A stretch of 26,176 nt of DNA, taken from positions 1 to 26,176 of the forward strand of contig CAZJHX010000147.1 in NCBI GenBank assembly GCA_964545715.1, in the 5' to 3' direction. Both the position numbers and the translations under genes were made by a program. The stretch is from CAZJHX01 sp964545715. GTDB lineage: Bacteria; Myxococcota_A; UBA9042; GCA-2863065. The notes below the pieces were generated by a model. That model had not been told where the DNA came from. It saw only the letters and a list, made by a program, of their open reading frames with translations, and made no database searches. Of this stretch, positions 1-8,488 are shown in pieces. The first letter of the stretch is position 1, and every line of letters begins with the position of its first letter.

Positions 1-259
<259 letters not shown>

Positions 260-363
260 GGGCTCCTCCTGACTCTCCTCTCCGCGCGCCATCCCCGCCG
301 CAATGGGTATGCCAACCCAAAAACGCCGTACTGCGCTTCGGTGCTGCCAGCTTGTGTGGCGTA

Positions 364-394
364 TTGGCAACAGGTCGTGCGGTGGCGTTATGCT
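364..394 (+). promoter_or_regulatory. Possible sigma70-type promoter for the lipoprotein at 401
   Basis: TTGGCA at 364-369 and TATGCT at 389-394 are separated by 19 bases, a long spacer. The TATGCT hexamer ends six bases before the GTG start at 401, so transcription would begin at or next to the start codon. No Shine-Dalgarno is visible. This is a motif reading only. Confidence 0.3.
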
Positions 395-400
395 TGACCG

Positions 401-1768
401 GTGATTCAACACACCCCTTGTCTTCTCGCCCTGGCGCTGTCCCTGACGCTCGGCTGCTCGGCCGCCTCAGACTCCGGTCGGACCGGCTCCAGCGCGGATG
501 TGCCGGCTCCCGTGGACGTCGCGCAGTCCTCCGACGATGGGCCCGAGCTTGACCTGGGCCCGGCTGAAGACGTCCCCGTGCCGGTTGAGGACGTGCCCGA
601 CGTCACGCAGCCCGACCTCCCCGCATGCGTGGAGGGGGTCGCACCCGACGATCCGTGTTTGGTCTGCACGTGCGACGAGGCCGGCGTTCAGACGTGCGCC
701 CCCGCCGCGGCCGGCGATGCGTGCCTGCCTGACGAGGCCGCCGACTGCTGTTTCGAGGCGCCTGTCTGTACCGCGTGCCCCGCCGACGCGCCCTGCGCCG
801 ACTCCGGCATGGTCTGCCAGGCCGCGCCCAAGTTGGACTGCTTGGGTGGCGGCCAGTGCGTCGTGCGCTCGGCCGTGTGCTCCGACGGGACATGCGCCTG
901 CCAGGACGCGCCCGTCGACGACGGCGCCGCATGCACCCTGGACCCGCCGCAATGTTCGGTAGGCGACTACTGCCTGTCGGGCGTCTGCACTGCCGGGACT
1001 CCGGCCGACCTGGAGGACGGCGATCCCTGCACCACGGGCAAGTGCGTTGACGGCGCAGTCGCTCAATACCCCAACTCGGGCAGCTGCGACGACGGCGATC
1101 CCTGCACTATCGGTGAATCCTGCTCCGACGGCGTTTGCGGCGGCGGCGCCCAAGACAGCTGTGACGACGCCGACGACTGCACCACCGACAGCTGCGAGGC
1201 CGGCGTCGGCTGCGCTCACGAGCCCATCGAGGACTGTCCGGCGCTGGACACCTTTCAGCTCGTGCCCGGCGAAGCGACCTCCACCGACAAGGTGACGGCC
1301 GCCCAGTGCCCCGGCGGCGGTGATGTGACGCACGCGTGTCCCGACGGCGCCGTCGCGGTTGGCTACGAGGGCAAGAGCGGCGCCTTCATGGATCATTTTG
1401 TGTTGAAGTGCCGCACGCTGCAGCCGGACGGGACGTTGGGCGAAGAGCTCTTCACGACCTCGTCATTGGGCTCCAGTCTCGGCGGCAGCTCGTTCGGCCC
1501 GATTTACTGCCCGGACGGGATGGCGCTGGTCGGCAGCGACACCTACATGGGTGACAAGCTGGACGGCATCGCGGGTCACTGCCAGACCATCGCCGCCGTC
1601 GCGTCGGGCACCCCGGGGTGGGCCCAGCTGGCGGCGAAGGGCGGTGGCTCGGGCGGCAGTCTGACGGTGCAGCCGTGCCCCACAGGCTCGGTCGTGGTCG
1701 GCATGAGCGGTGACGGCGGACAGTACCCGTGCTCGCTGCAGTGGACCTGCCACCCGGTGACCCAGTAG
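401..1768 (+). CDS. Cys-rich secreted lipoprotein with three C-terminal CPxG repeats
   Basis: A 455-residue protein starting at GTG; the nearest upstream ATG in another frame (390) stops at once. The signal peptide ends in the lipobox LTLGC (Cys19). Residues 20-75 form an acidic Asp/Pro/Val-rich linker. Residues 76-280 are a Cys-rich region with repeated DGDPCT...C...GVC patterns, like those in myxobacterial surface proteins and presumably disulfide-bonded. From about residue 285 to the end are three units beginning CPDG/CPTG and ending in Cys, with VGY/VGS/VGM cores, suggesting a small repeated beta domain. The kinase gene follows after nine bases, so co-transcription is likely. The function is not recognised; a surface sensor or adhesin role is only a guess. 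Confidence 0.85.
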   Translation: MIQHTPCLLALALSLTLGCSAASDSGRTGSSADVPAPVDVAQSSDDGPELDLGPAEDVPVPVEDVPDVTQPDLPACVEGVAPDDPCLVCTCDEAGVQTCAPAAAGDACLPDEAADCCFEAPVCTACPADAPCADSGMVCQAAPKLDCLGGGQCVVRSAVCSDGTCACQDAPVDDGAACTLDPPQCSVGDYCLSGVCTAGTPADLEDGDPCTTGKCVDGAVAQYPNSGSCDDGDPCTIGESCSDGVCGGGAQDSCDDADDCTTDSCEAGVGCAHEPIEDCPALDTFQLVPGEATSTDKVTAAQCPGGGDVTHACPDGAVAVGYEGKSGAFMDHFVLKCRTLQPDGTLGEELFTTSSLGSSLGGSSFGPIYCPDGMALVGSDTYMGDKLDGIAGHCQTIAAVASGTPGWAQLAAKGGGSGGSLTVQPCPTGSVVVGMSGDGGQYPCSLQWTCHPVTQ

Positions 1769-1777
1769 GTTGGAGCG

Positions 1778-3646
1778 GTGACCCTCGAAGAGACGATCCT
1801 CGAGTCGTGCGCCCGTCTGGGGCTGCCGCCGGAGCACCCGTGCGATCAGACGCTGCGCCCCACGCCGGAGACAGGGCCGCCCGCGCATCTGCCGCGTCTG
1901 ACGCTGACGCCGTCCGAGGTGGCGGGCGCCGACGCGGACCTGGTGCTGCTGGGCAAGCTGGCGGAGGGTGGCCAGGGGTTGATTCGCGTGGCGGAGCAGC
2001 GGTCGTTGGGTCGCAAAGTGGCGATCAAATGCCTGCATCCGGGCGAGAAGGCGCCGGCCGAGGCCGATACGCTGCTGCGCGAGGGGTACGTGACCGGCCA
2101 CCTGGAGCACCCCAACATCGTGCCGGTGCATCAGGTCGGCTGGACCGACTCGCAGGGGCCCGTCATCGTCATGAAGCGCATCGACGGTGTGGCCTGGAAG
2201 CAGCTGATCCGCGACCCGCAGTCGCCCGGCTGGGACGGCTACGAGGGCGACCGATTGGAGCGCCATCTGCGCATTCTGGTCGATGTCTGCCACGCGCTCA
2301 GCTACGCGCACGACCACGATATCGTGCATCGCGACATCAAGCCGGCCAACATCATGATCGGCGGCTACGGCGAGGTCTATCTGCTGGACTGGGGCGTGGC
2401 CTTTGCGTTGGCGGACGGTCCCGAGGGCGGCGAGCTGGTCGGCACACCGTCCTACATGGCGCCCGAGATGGTCGTCGAAGGCGGCGTCCACCTGGACAAG
2501 CGCACGGATGTGTACCAGCTGGGCGCGGTGCTGCACGACATCATCACGGGCACGCCGCGCCATACCGGCGACACGGTCTACATGGTGCTGACGGCCGCCG
2601 CGCGCTCGGAGCCGTTCGACTTCGGGCCCGACGTGTCGCCGCAGCTGGCCGCCATCTGTAATAAGGCGTGCAGTCGCCGCCCGGACGATCGCTACTCGGA
2701 GGTCGCCGAGCTCCGGGTGGCCATCGAAGAGTTCTTGCGACACCGCAGCTCGGAGGCGGCGGCGCAGCGCGCGACGATCTCGCTGACAGAGCTTCAAGAG
2801 CTCGCCGTGTCCACGGACGCGTACGCGCAGCCGGTCATGCTGAAGGTGCATCGCCGATACAGCGCGTGTCGCTTCGGCTTTGAGCAGGCGCTGCAAGAGT
2901 GGCCGGAGAATCCGACCGCGCGAGAGGGCCTGCGAGCGGTGCTGCGGTCCATGTTCGAGTACGAGCTGGCCGCGCGAAACGTGGGGGCGTGCGATCTGCT
3001 GCTGGCCGACATGCCCGATGCGGAGCCTGAGCTGCTGCAGCGCCTGGAGACAATGCGCGCCGAGATCGCTGAACAGGCGACTGCGGGCGAAGAGCTGCGT
3101 GAGATTCGGCGCCAGCAGCGCTTTCACGGCGCGGACTGGGGCCGCACGCTCTTCGCCATCGGGGACGGGGTGGTCAGCATGTTTGTGCTGGCGTTGCTGG
3201 GCCAGATCGTACGCGCCCGCAACATGCACATCTCGCCGCTGGAGAACGCCGCCTGGGTCGGGCTGCTGCTGGCTGCCAAGGCCGCCCCGCTCTACCTCTT
3301 TCGAAAGAGCCTGTTCGACACCCGCATTTTTCGGCAGATGATCGTGTTGCTGATCATGGGCTCCGCCATTTTGATGCTCAACCGGGCGATCGCGGGCATC
3401 CGGGGCATGAGCTTCGTCGAGACGATCATGGCGGATTGCGTGGTTATGACGGCGCTGGGGGCTACCGCGGCGGTCACACTGTCACCCGTGCTGTGGTTTA
3501 CAGCGCTCATCGGCGCCCTGATGACGCTGGCGGCCGCGATCCACGTGGAGTATGCGGCCGAGATCCTGGGGATGGCCTATCTGATCCACTGCCTGTACCT
3601 GGCGGTCTTGATACGCCCGCGTGGACCGAAGAAATTGTCCCAATAG
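1778..3646 (+). CDS. Membrane-bound Hanks-type serine/threonine protein kinase
   Basis: A 622-residue protein starting at GTG with a GGAG ribosome-binding site. The kinase domain covers roughly residues 55-335: Gly-rich loop LAEGGQG, the ATP-binding lysine in VAIK (Lys84), catalytic loop HRDIKPAN (184-191), metal-binding DWG in place of DFG (204-206) and GTPSYMAPE (222-230). All catalytic residues are present, so it should be active. A helical region follows, then about five or six hydrophobic segments between residues 460 and 612, giving a C-terminal membrane anchor with a cytoplasmic kinase. It is coupled to the upstream lipoprotein gene. The substrate is unknown; neither PASTA repeats nor WD40-like extracellular repeats are present. 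Confidence 0.93.
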   Translation: MTLEETILESCARLGLPPEHPCDQTLRPTPETGPPAHLPRLTLTPSEVAGADADLVLLGKLAEGGQGLIRVAEQRSLGRKVAIKCLHPGEKAPAEADTLLREGYVTGHLEHPNIVPVHQVGWTDSQGPVIVMKRIDGVAWKQLIRDPQSPGWDGYEGDRLERHLRILVDVCHALSYAHDHDIVHRDIKPANIMIGGYGEVYLLDWGVAFALADGPEGGELVGTPSYMAPEMVVEGGVHLDKRTDVYQLGAVLHDIITGTPRHTGDTVYMVLTAAARSEPFDFGPDVSPQLAAICNKACSRRPDDRYSEVAELRVAIEEFLRHRSSEAAAQRATISLTELQELAVSTDAYAQPVMLKVHRRYSACRFGFEQALQEWPENPTAREGLRAVLRSMFEYELAARNVGACDLLLADMPDAEPELLQRLETMRAEIAEQATAGEELREIRRQQRFHGADWGRTLFAIGDGVVSMFVLALLGQIVRARNMHISPLENAAWVGLLLAAKAAPLYLFRKSLFDTRIFRQMIVLLIMGSAILMLNRAIAGIRGMSFVETIMADCVVMTALGATAAVTLSPVLWFTALIGALMTLAAAIHVEYAAEILGMAYLIHCLYLAVLIRPRGPKKLSQ

Positions 3647-3670
3647 TTTCAGCCCATTGAGACGTGCGGC

Positions 3671-3699
3671 TTGAACGAAAGTGAAACGTGTTCTAGCTT
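3671..3699 (+). promoter_or_regulatory. Possible sigma70-type promoter for the TatT-like gene
   Basis: TTGAAC at 3671-3676 and TAGCTT at 3694-3699 are separated by 17 bases. The -10 hexamer ends exactly six bases before ATG 3706, again implying a leaderless transcript, and there is no Shine-Dalgarno. The hexamers are weak matches to the E. coli consensus. Confidence 0.35.
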
Positions 3700-3705
3700 G
3701 CTGTA

Positions 3706-4422
3706 ATGACCTCCGCCGCGCTTCTCGCAGCCAGCTTTATCGGCCTGTTTTCGCCCTCGCTCGACGGGGACGTGGACGCGCTGCTCGCCCAGGCCGACGA
3801 GAAGCTCGCGCACACCAGCAAGCGGCTGCAGCGCGAGGGCGTTCAGCTGCTGCGCGCGGCTCACAAGCAGGCGCCCCAGCGGCTGGAGACGATCGCCGGT
3901 CTGTGCCGCTCGTACTTCGTGCGCTACTGGTGGTCTGATGACGCCGCGCGGCAGGGCAAGCTCGCCCGCAAGGGCTTGAGATGGGCGCGTCGGCTGGCCC
4001 GTCGCTGGCCGCAGAAAGCGGAGGGCCACTATTGGGTCTCGGTGATGACCGGCCTGGTTGCGCGGGTGGCGACCATCGCGGAGGCGCTGGAGCAGGGCAT
4101 GGCCGAGAAGATCGAGCGCAGCGCCCTGCGTGCGATGAAGCGCGACCCCACGCTCTATGGCGGCGGACCTCCAAGGCTGCTCGGGCGCTATTACTTCGAG
4201 GTGCCGTGGCCGCTGCGCCGGGTGGAGAAGTCGCGCCGTCTGCTCGAGCACGCGTATCGCATCAACCCGGCGGACGCTACCGGGCAGCTGTATCTGGGCG
4301 AGGTGCTGGCCGAGGTCGGCGAGTCGGATCGCGCGCGCACCCTGTTTGCGTCATGCGCCAGTGCCAAGGCGGCCGATCCGCGCACCGTCCAGACGTGTCG
4401 GGCCCGCCTCGCCTCGCGATAA
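3706..4422 (+). CDS. TRAP transporter T-component (TatT)-like helical-repeat protein
   Basis: A 238-residue, Ala/Arg-rich, almost wholly helical protein. The hydrophobic N-terminus (residues 3-15) suggests export. The core motif GGGPPRLLGRYYFEVPWPLRR, followed by a TPR-like helix pair ending in YLGEVLAEVGESDRAR, is typical of the TatT family, in which tetratricopeptide-like helices bind a solute-binding partner of TRAP transporters. No TRAP permease or solute-binding gene is visible nearby, so an orphan role is likely. Similar orphan copies are familiar from the former Deltaproteobacteria. The start is set by the ATG with a -10-like element six bases upstream. Confidence 0.75.
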   Translation: MTSAALLAASFIGLFSPSLDGDVDALLAQADEKLAHTSKRLQREGVQLLRAAHKQAPQRLETIAGLCRSYFVRYWWSDDAARQGKLARKGLRWARRLARRWPQKAEGHYWVSVMTGLVARVATIAEALEQGMAEKIERSALRAMKRDPTLYGGGPPRLLGRYYFEVPWPLRRVEKSRRLLEHAYRINPADATGQLYLGEVLAEVGESDRARTLFASCASAKAADPRTVQTCRARLASR

Positions 4423-4447
4423 CAACCACGCCCAAACGTGATACTCA

Positions 4448-5131
4448 ATGGGCATGAGACTGAGCTACGACCAGCTGTATGCGACCGCCGTCGCCCGTAA
4501 AGGCGCGGACGTTCTGGAAGAGCGGCTTCCAACCTGCAAGACCAGCGATGAGCTGGCGGCCCTGGCGGACGACCGTGTTTTGTCGCGCATGGCCAAGGGC
4601 GTGTTCGCCGCGGGCTTTGTGTGGCGCGTGGTCGAGGCCAAGTGGCCGGGCTTCGAAGAGGCCTTTCAAGGCTTCGACCCGCTGAAGGTCGCTGCTATCG
4701 CGGAGGCCAGGCCGGGCGAGCTGGCCACCGACACGCGGATCATTCGCAACCCGCAGAAGATCAACGCGACGTACGAGAACGCGCGGTTTGTGTTGGATAT
4801 CGCAGAGGAGCACGGCAGCTTCGGGCGGTTTGTGGCCGGGTGGCCCGACGACGATATCGTCGGGTTGTGGGCGCTGCTGAAGAAGCGCGGCGCACGTCTT
4901 GGCGGTGACACAGGGCCGCGCTTTCTCCGAGGTATCGGCAAGGACACGTTCATCCTGACACCCGATGTGGTTCAGTCTCTCACCGACCAGGGCATTTTGC
5001 AGGGCAAGGGCACGTCCAAAAAGGCGCAAAAAGCAGCGCAGGAGGCCTTTTGCAGCTGGAAGGAGGAGAGCGGACGCCCCTTCTGCGAGATCAGCATGGT
5101 TATCGCTTGCACGACGGGCGCTGATCGGTGA
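4448..5131 (+). CDS. DNA-3-methyladenine glycosylase I (Tag)-family protein, divergent
   Basis: A 227-residue protein of the HhH-GPD superfamily, Tag branch. Seen: AGFVW (matching AGLSW of E. coli Tag), EEAFQGFDPLKVA, DTRIIRNPQKINATYENARF and a C-terminal GGDTGPRFLRGIGKD segment, all in family order. Classical Tag removes 3-methyladenine from DNA. Here the position of E. coli Glu38 is Gly, and the N- and C-terminal Cys/His zinc ligands are not apparent, as in a widespread subgroup annotated under the same name. Activity on 3-methyladenine is therefore not assured. A second in-frame ATG at 4454 is an equally good start. Its stop overlaps the next gene by four bases. Confidence 0.85.
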   Translation: MGMRLSYDQLYATAVARKGADVLEERLPTCKTSDELAALADDRVLSRMAKGVFAAGFVWRVVEAKWPGFEEAFQGFDPLKVAAIAEARPGELATDTRIIRNPQKINATYENARFVLDIAEEHGSFGRFVAGWPDDDIVGLWALLKKRGARLGGDTGPRFLRGIGKDTFILTPDVVQSLTDQGILQGKGTSKKAQKAAQEAFCSWKEESGRPFCEISMVIACTTGADR

Positions 5132-6423
5132 GCTCCGCGCTGGCGAGAGTGCTGCTGGTGGGCCTGCTGTTCGCGGGCTGCGGCATCGAGCCCAACCCGT
5201 CGCCCGCGGCGTTTGGCGGTGGGGTGGCCGGAGATGGAGGCGCCGGCGATGTGGTCGACACCGGCGGCAGCGACGGGACGGATCCCGAGCCCATCGATGT
5301 CACCGGCAGTGGCGAGATCACGGACGGGACCAGCGACACCGGGGGCGACACCACGGGCGACACGGGCGACACGGGCGATATCGAGCCGGAGGATTGTCTG
5401 AGCTCGGAGGACACAGACGTGCTGGCGTCTACCGACATGGCCCCGACATTTCACGCGTGCATGTCCGGCTGTATGGGTGAGCCCGCCGACTGCGCCGGCC
5501 AGTGTGTGGCAGAGGCGACGGGTCTCAGCGCCGGCTGCTCGCTGTGCTGGGGGGCCGCGGTCACATGCGCCGCAACCGAATGTACGGACCCGTGTGCTGA
5601 CTCCGAAGAGACCGCCGCCTGCGCCGGCTGCGTGGCCGACAGCTGTGAACTGGAGTTTCAACAATGCTCCGGGCTGGAGGTCGGGCCGCTCGGTCCGGTC
5701 GAGGATCCCCCGGACGGCGCCGAGTGCCAGGCGCTGGTCGACTGTACGCTGGAGTGCAAAGACGGCTTGACCGCGTGCGCCGCGACGTGCTCGGCAGAGG
5801 CCACGCCCGCGGCTGTCGAGGCGCTGGAGACGGTCGTGCAGTGCTTTGCTTACTACTGTGGCGATTCGCCGAACGGCGCGTGCCTGCAGTCCGCCACCAG
5901 TGGCGCCTGCGCGGGTGTGCTGACCGCCTGTCTGGCCGGGGCCGAAGCGGCCGGCGCGCTCGCCTGCGTGAACCCGTCGGACCTGGCTGCACACGCGGCC
6001 TGTGGCGACGCGGGCGACTGTCCGGCCACCGATGCGCTGACGCCGCAGTGCGCGGCCTGTTATGAAAGTGAGCTGCCGTTTACGCCCTGCGCGGGGCTGC
6101 CGGAGCCCAGCTGGATCCCGCCCTTATGCGATGTGGTGTTGGAGTCGCCCGAGAGCCCGGAGTTGGTGACGTGGTGCGAGTCGATGCTGGCGGGCGTGCC
6201 GGATCACTGCGCGGCGTTTTCCGCCGACGGCTATGACCCGGTGTCGTTGTGGGCGGGCTGCTGTGTCGCGGCCCTGGCGGGGTTCGAGCCACCGGCCGAT
6301 GTGACGCCACAGGCGGAGGTCGCGTGCCTTGCGGCGACTCCCTGCTTCGACCTGGTGACGGACTTTGGTGGCGCGCTCAGCACGTGCCTGGCGTCAGTCC
6401 CCGAAAGCGAAGAACAGGACTGA
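5128..6423 (+). CDS. Cys-rich lipoprotein with Thr/Gly/Asp linker
   Basis: A 431-residue protein. It starts at GTG 5128 inside a GTGA overlap with the glycosylase stop, implying translational coupling. The signal peptide ends in LLFAGC (Cys18). Residues 20-90 are a low-complexity Gly/Asp/Thr linker containing GDTGDTGD. The remainder is very rich in cysteine, with repeated CxxC and C...A..C...C..EA patterns, suggesting several small disulfide-bonded modules outside the cytoplasm. No family with a known function is recognised. Its 3' end overlaps the convergent PNGase F-like gene by 30 bases. Confidence 0.82.
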   Translation: MSSALARVLLVGLLFAGCGIEPNPSPAAFGGGVAGDGGAGDVVDTGGSDGTDPEPIDVTGSGEITDGTSDTGGDTTGDTGDTGDIEPEDCLSSEDTDVLASTDMAPTFHACMSGCMGEPADCAGQCVAEATGLSAGCSLCWGAAVTCAATECTDPCADSEETAACAGCVADSCELEFQQCSGLEVGPLGPVEDPPDGAECQALVDCTLECKDGLTACAATCSAEATPAAVEALETVVQCFAYYCGDSPNGACLQSATSGACAGVLTACLAGAEAAGALACVNPSDLAAHAACGDAGDCPATDALTPQCAACYESELPFTPCAGLPEPSWIPPLCDVVLESPESPELVTWCESMLAGVPDHCAAFSADGYDPVSLWAGCCVAALAGFEPPADVTPQAEVACLAATPCFDLVTDFGGALSTCLASVPESEEQD

Positions 6424-7545
6424 CACCCGCCAGCTGCCCCCTTCCGCGTGGGCCGGGATCTCATAGCCAAAGGTGTGCTCGCCCGGCTGCAGAAGCGCCG
6501 GGACATCCCACAAGTAGGGCGGGGTCAGGCTGCCGGGGCACCAGTTGGCGCGCGGGGCCTGCACGCTCTGGATGGCGCCGCACGGGTTCTGCTCGCAGTA
6601 CTGGCCGAAGGGCGGGCCCTGAACCAGCGTGCAGAAGTCGGCGCAGTCGGTGCGCCACGGCTCGAACTTATCGAACGCGCTGCCGTCCACCGTCACGATG
6701 TGCTCGCGCTTGCAGAACTCTTCGGCGGGACCGATGCAGGCGCCGCCGAACGTCTGCGCGCCGCCGTGGCCGGTGACGCGGTACTCGATGCGGGTGGACG
6801 TGGTCCCTGCCGGGACCGTGATGGTGGCCTGAGCGGGCTCGGCGAGCGGGCCGTGGGACCAGTTGAAGAGCCGCTGCATCGCCAGCACCTTGCGCGGCGG
6901 TGGGCCGGGATCGACTTCGAAGCGCGCGCTGATGTTCCAGCCGCCGGCGGATCCGCTGACCTTTCCGGCGCCGTCCGACCACGTGGTGATGTGTCCGCGC
7001 AGTTGGTGCTCGCCCGGCATCGCGTTGGCCACGTCGGTGACGTCCACCTCGAAGTGCATGGGCCCGCCAAACGGGGTGATCGCGCGCACCAACTCGACGG
7101 CCGGTGGGTCGTCGTCGGCGACGGGATCGTCCAGCGTGAACTCAAAGTTGCGGTCAAAGGCGTCGCAGTCCTCGGGCCAGTTCATGCCGGCGGGCGGCGT
7201 CCAGTCGAACGGGAAGCAGGTGGTGCCCAGGTCCACGATGAGCGTGACCTTCTCAAACGGCCCGTCACGAAAGTCGACGGTGGCCACGGCGTTTTGGAAG
7301 TTGACGTCGCCGAAGCTGTTGATGCGCTCGTCGTCCAGCGCCTGGATCGTGTATGGATCCGCGGGAGGCGGCGGCGGTCCGGCGTCGACAGGCCCGGTGT
7401 CCGGTTCAGCGGTGTCCGGCTCCACGACGTCGGCCACGTCTTCGACGGGATCGGCGACGTCGGGCTCGGGCGCGGTGGGCGGATCGGTCGTGCTGCTGCC
7501 GCATCCGAGGGCCAGGCCCAGGGCAAAGAGCGCGGCTGCTCTCAA
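6394..7545 (-). CDS. PNGase F-like lipoprotein (peptide-N-glycosidase F fold)
   Basis: A 383-residue protein starting at TTG 7545, which overlaps the stop of the gene before it (TTGA) and has GGAGG six bases upstream. Cys15 in LALGC is the lipidation site and residues 16-62 form an Asp/Pro/Val linker. Residues 65-210 match the N-terminal domain of Flavobacterium PNGase F (CDAFDRN, FEVDVTDV). Residues 215-383 match its C-terminal domain (TGHGG, AEEFCKREH, VDG, PWRTDC, RANWCPGSLTPP). PNGase F removes N-glycans from asparagine. By my alignment Asp60 and Glu206 are kept (Asp131, Glu276), but the Glu118 position before Trp is Thr187. It could be a deglycosylase with altered chemistry or a binding protein. 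It would sit on the periplasmic face or the surface. Confidence 0.85.
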   Translation of the reverse strand: MRAAALFALGLALGCGSSTTDPPTAPEPDVADPVEDVADVVEPDTAEPDTGPVDAGPPPPPADPYTIQALDDERINSFGDVNFQNAVATVDFRDGPFEKVTLIVDLGTTCFPFDWTPPAGMNWPEDCDAFDRNFEFTLDDPVADDDPPAVELVRAITPFGGPMHFEVDVTDVANAMPGEHQLRGHITTWSDGAGKVSGSAGGWNISARFEVDPGPPPRKVLAMQRLFNWSHGPLAEPAQATITVPAGTTSTRIEYRVTGHGGAQTFGGACIGPAEEFCKREHIVTVDGSAFDKFEPWRTDCADFCTLVQGPPFGQYCEQNPCGAIQSVQAPRANWCPGSLTPPYLWDVPALLQPGEHTFGYEIPAHAEGGSWRVSVLFFAFGD

Positions 7546-8456
7546 GAGCCGCCTCCGGGTCCACCGCCCGGCGGCTTGCAGCTGTTCTTGTCGCAGATCA
7601 GGTCCATCGGGCAGTCGTTGTCAGAGTCGCAGGAGGGCACGCAGTTTTTGCCCATCGGGGTCTGTTTGCAGGTGCAGCCCTTCGCCGCTTCGGGCGGGCA
7701 CGCGGTCTCCGCCTCGCAGTCCTCGTCGGTGTCGCATGCCACAGGGCCGCCGGGGCCGCCGCCCGTATCGCCGGTGTCGTCCGGACCGCCGCCCGTGTCG
7801 CCGGTGTCGTCGCCCGGTCCCGTGTCGCCGCCGGTGGCCTTGATGCAGAACCCCTCCTGGCCGCAGACAAGCGCCTCGCCGTCGGGCTCGGGGCAGTCTT
7901 TGTCGTCGTCGCAGGCGGGCAGGCACTTGCCGCCGTCCGGCGTCTTGGCGCAGACGCACCCCTTGGACGCGGCTGCCGAGCACCCGCCGTCAGCGTCGCA
8001 GTCGGCCTGAGACTGACAGGATACGGGCTCGTCAGGTCCGCCGGTGTCGCCGGTGTCTTCGGTGTCTTCGGTGGCGGCGTGTGCGGTTGTGGATTCGGCG
8101 TCGGTCGTGGCGGCGTCGTCGGTGGTGTCTTTGTCGTCTGTGGTTGCGGTGTCGCCCGTCGCGCTGGTGTCGCCTGTTGTGTCGGTGTCGTCCGTCGTGT
8201 CGGCATCGCTCGTCGTGTCGGTGTCCTCGGCCCCGGTGTCTTCGGTGCCCGTATCGGCGATGTCACACTGGCAGCTCAGCCAGGAAGAGCCGTCGTGCGC
8301 GCAGGATTGCACGCCCTCAGAGCCGTCAGTGCAATCGCATTTCTGCGTGGACCCGGCGTCGCAGACCAGCCCCACCTGGCCTGGCGTGTCCGAGTCGCTG
8401 CAACACAAGGCCAGCGCGCACAGCGCGGCCGTCACCACTTTGTTCGTCCGATGCAT
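7542..8456 (-). CDS. Cys-rich repeat lipoprotein with long Asp/Thr linkers
   Basis: A 304-residue protein. I chose ATG 8456 because GGAGG lies eight bases upstream; a TTG at 8471 would add five residues and place GGAGG inside the gene. The signal peptide runs to ALALCC; the lipobox is atypical, with Cys before Cys19. Next comes a C.C.DG..G.Q.C module common in myxobacterial surface proteins, then about 75 residues of Asp-Thr-rich linker, then two homologous Cys-rich modules of about 55 residues (GCVCAKTPDGGKCLPAC and GCTCKQTPMGKNCVPSC) joined by a DTGDTGGG linker. The PNGase F-like gene is translationally coupled to it, so the two products probably act together at the envelope. Function unknown. 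Confidence 0.8.
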   Translation of the reverse strand: MHRTNKVVTAALCALALCCSDSDTPGQVGLVCDAGSTQKCDCTDGSEGVQSCAHDGSSWLSCQCDIADTGTEDTGAEDTDTTSDADTTDDTDTTGDTSATGDTATTDDKDTTDDAATTDAESTTAHAATEDTEDTGDTGGPDEPVSCQSQADCDADGGCSAAASKGCVCAKTPDGGKCLPACDDDKDCPEPDGEALVCGQEGFCIKATGGDTGPGDDTGDTGGGPDDTGDTGGGPGGPVACDTDEDCEAETACPPEAAKGCTCKQTPMGKNCVPSCDSDNDCPMDLICDKNSCKPPGGGPGGGS

Positions 8457-8488
8457 TTGGGTCGCCTCCAAGCGTGACGATAACCGCC

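Noticed and set aside
365..381. Sigma54-like TGGCAAC...GTGC upstream of the lipoprotein at 401
   Set aside because: The GG and GC elements are 11 rather than 10 bases apart, which sigma54 does not tolerate.
8456..8471. TTG 8471 as start of the Cys-rich lipoprotein
   Set aside because: It would place the GGAGG ribosome-binding site inside the gene; ATG 8456 has correct spacing to it.
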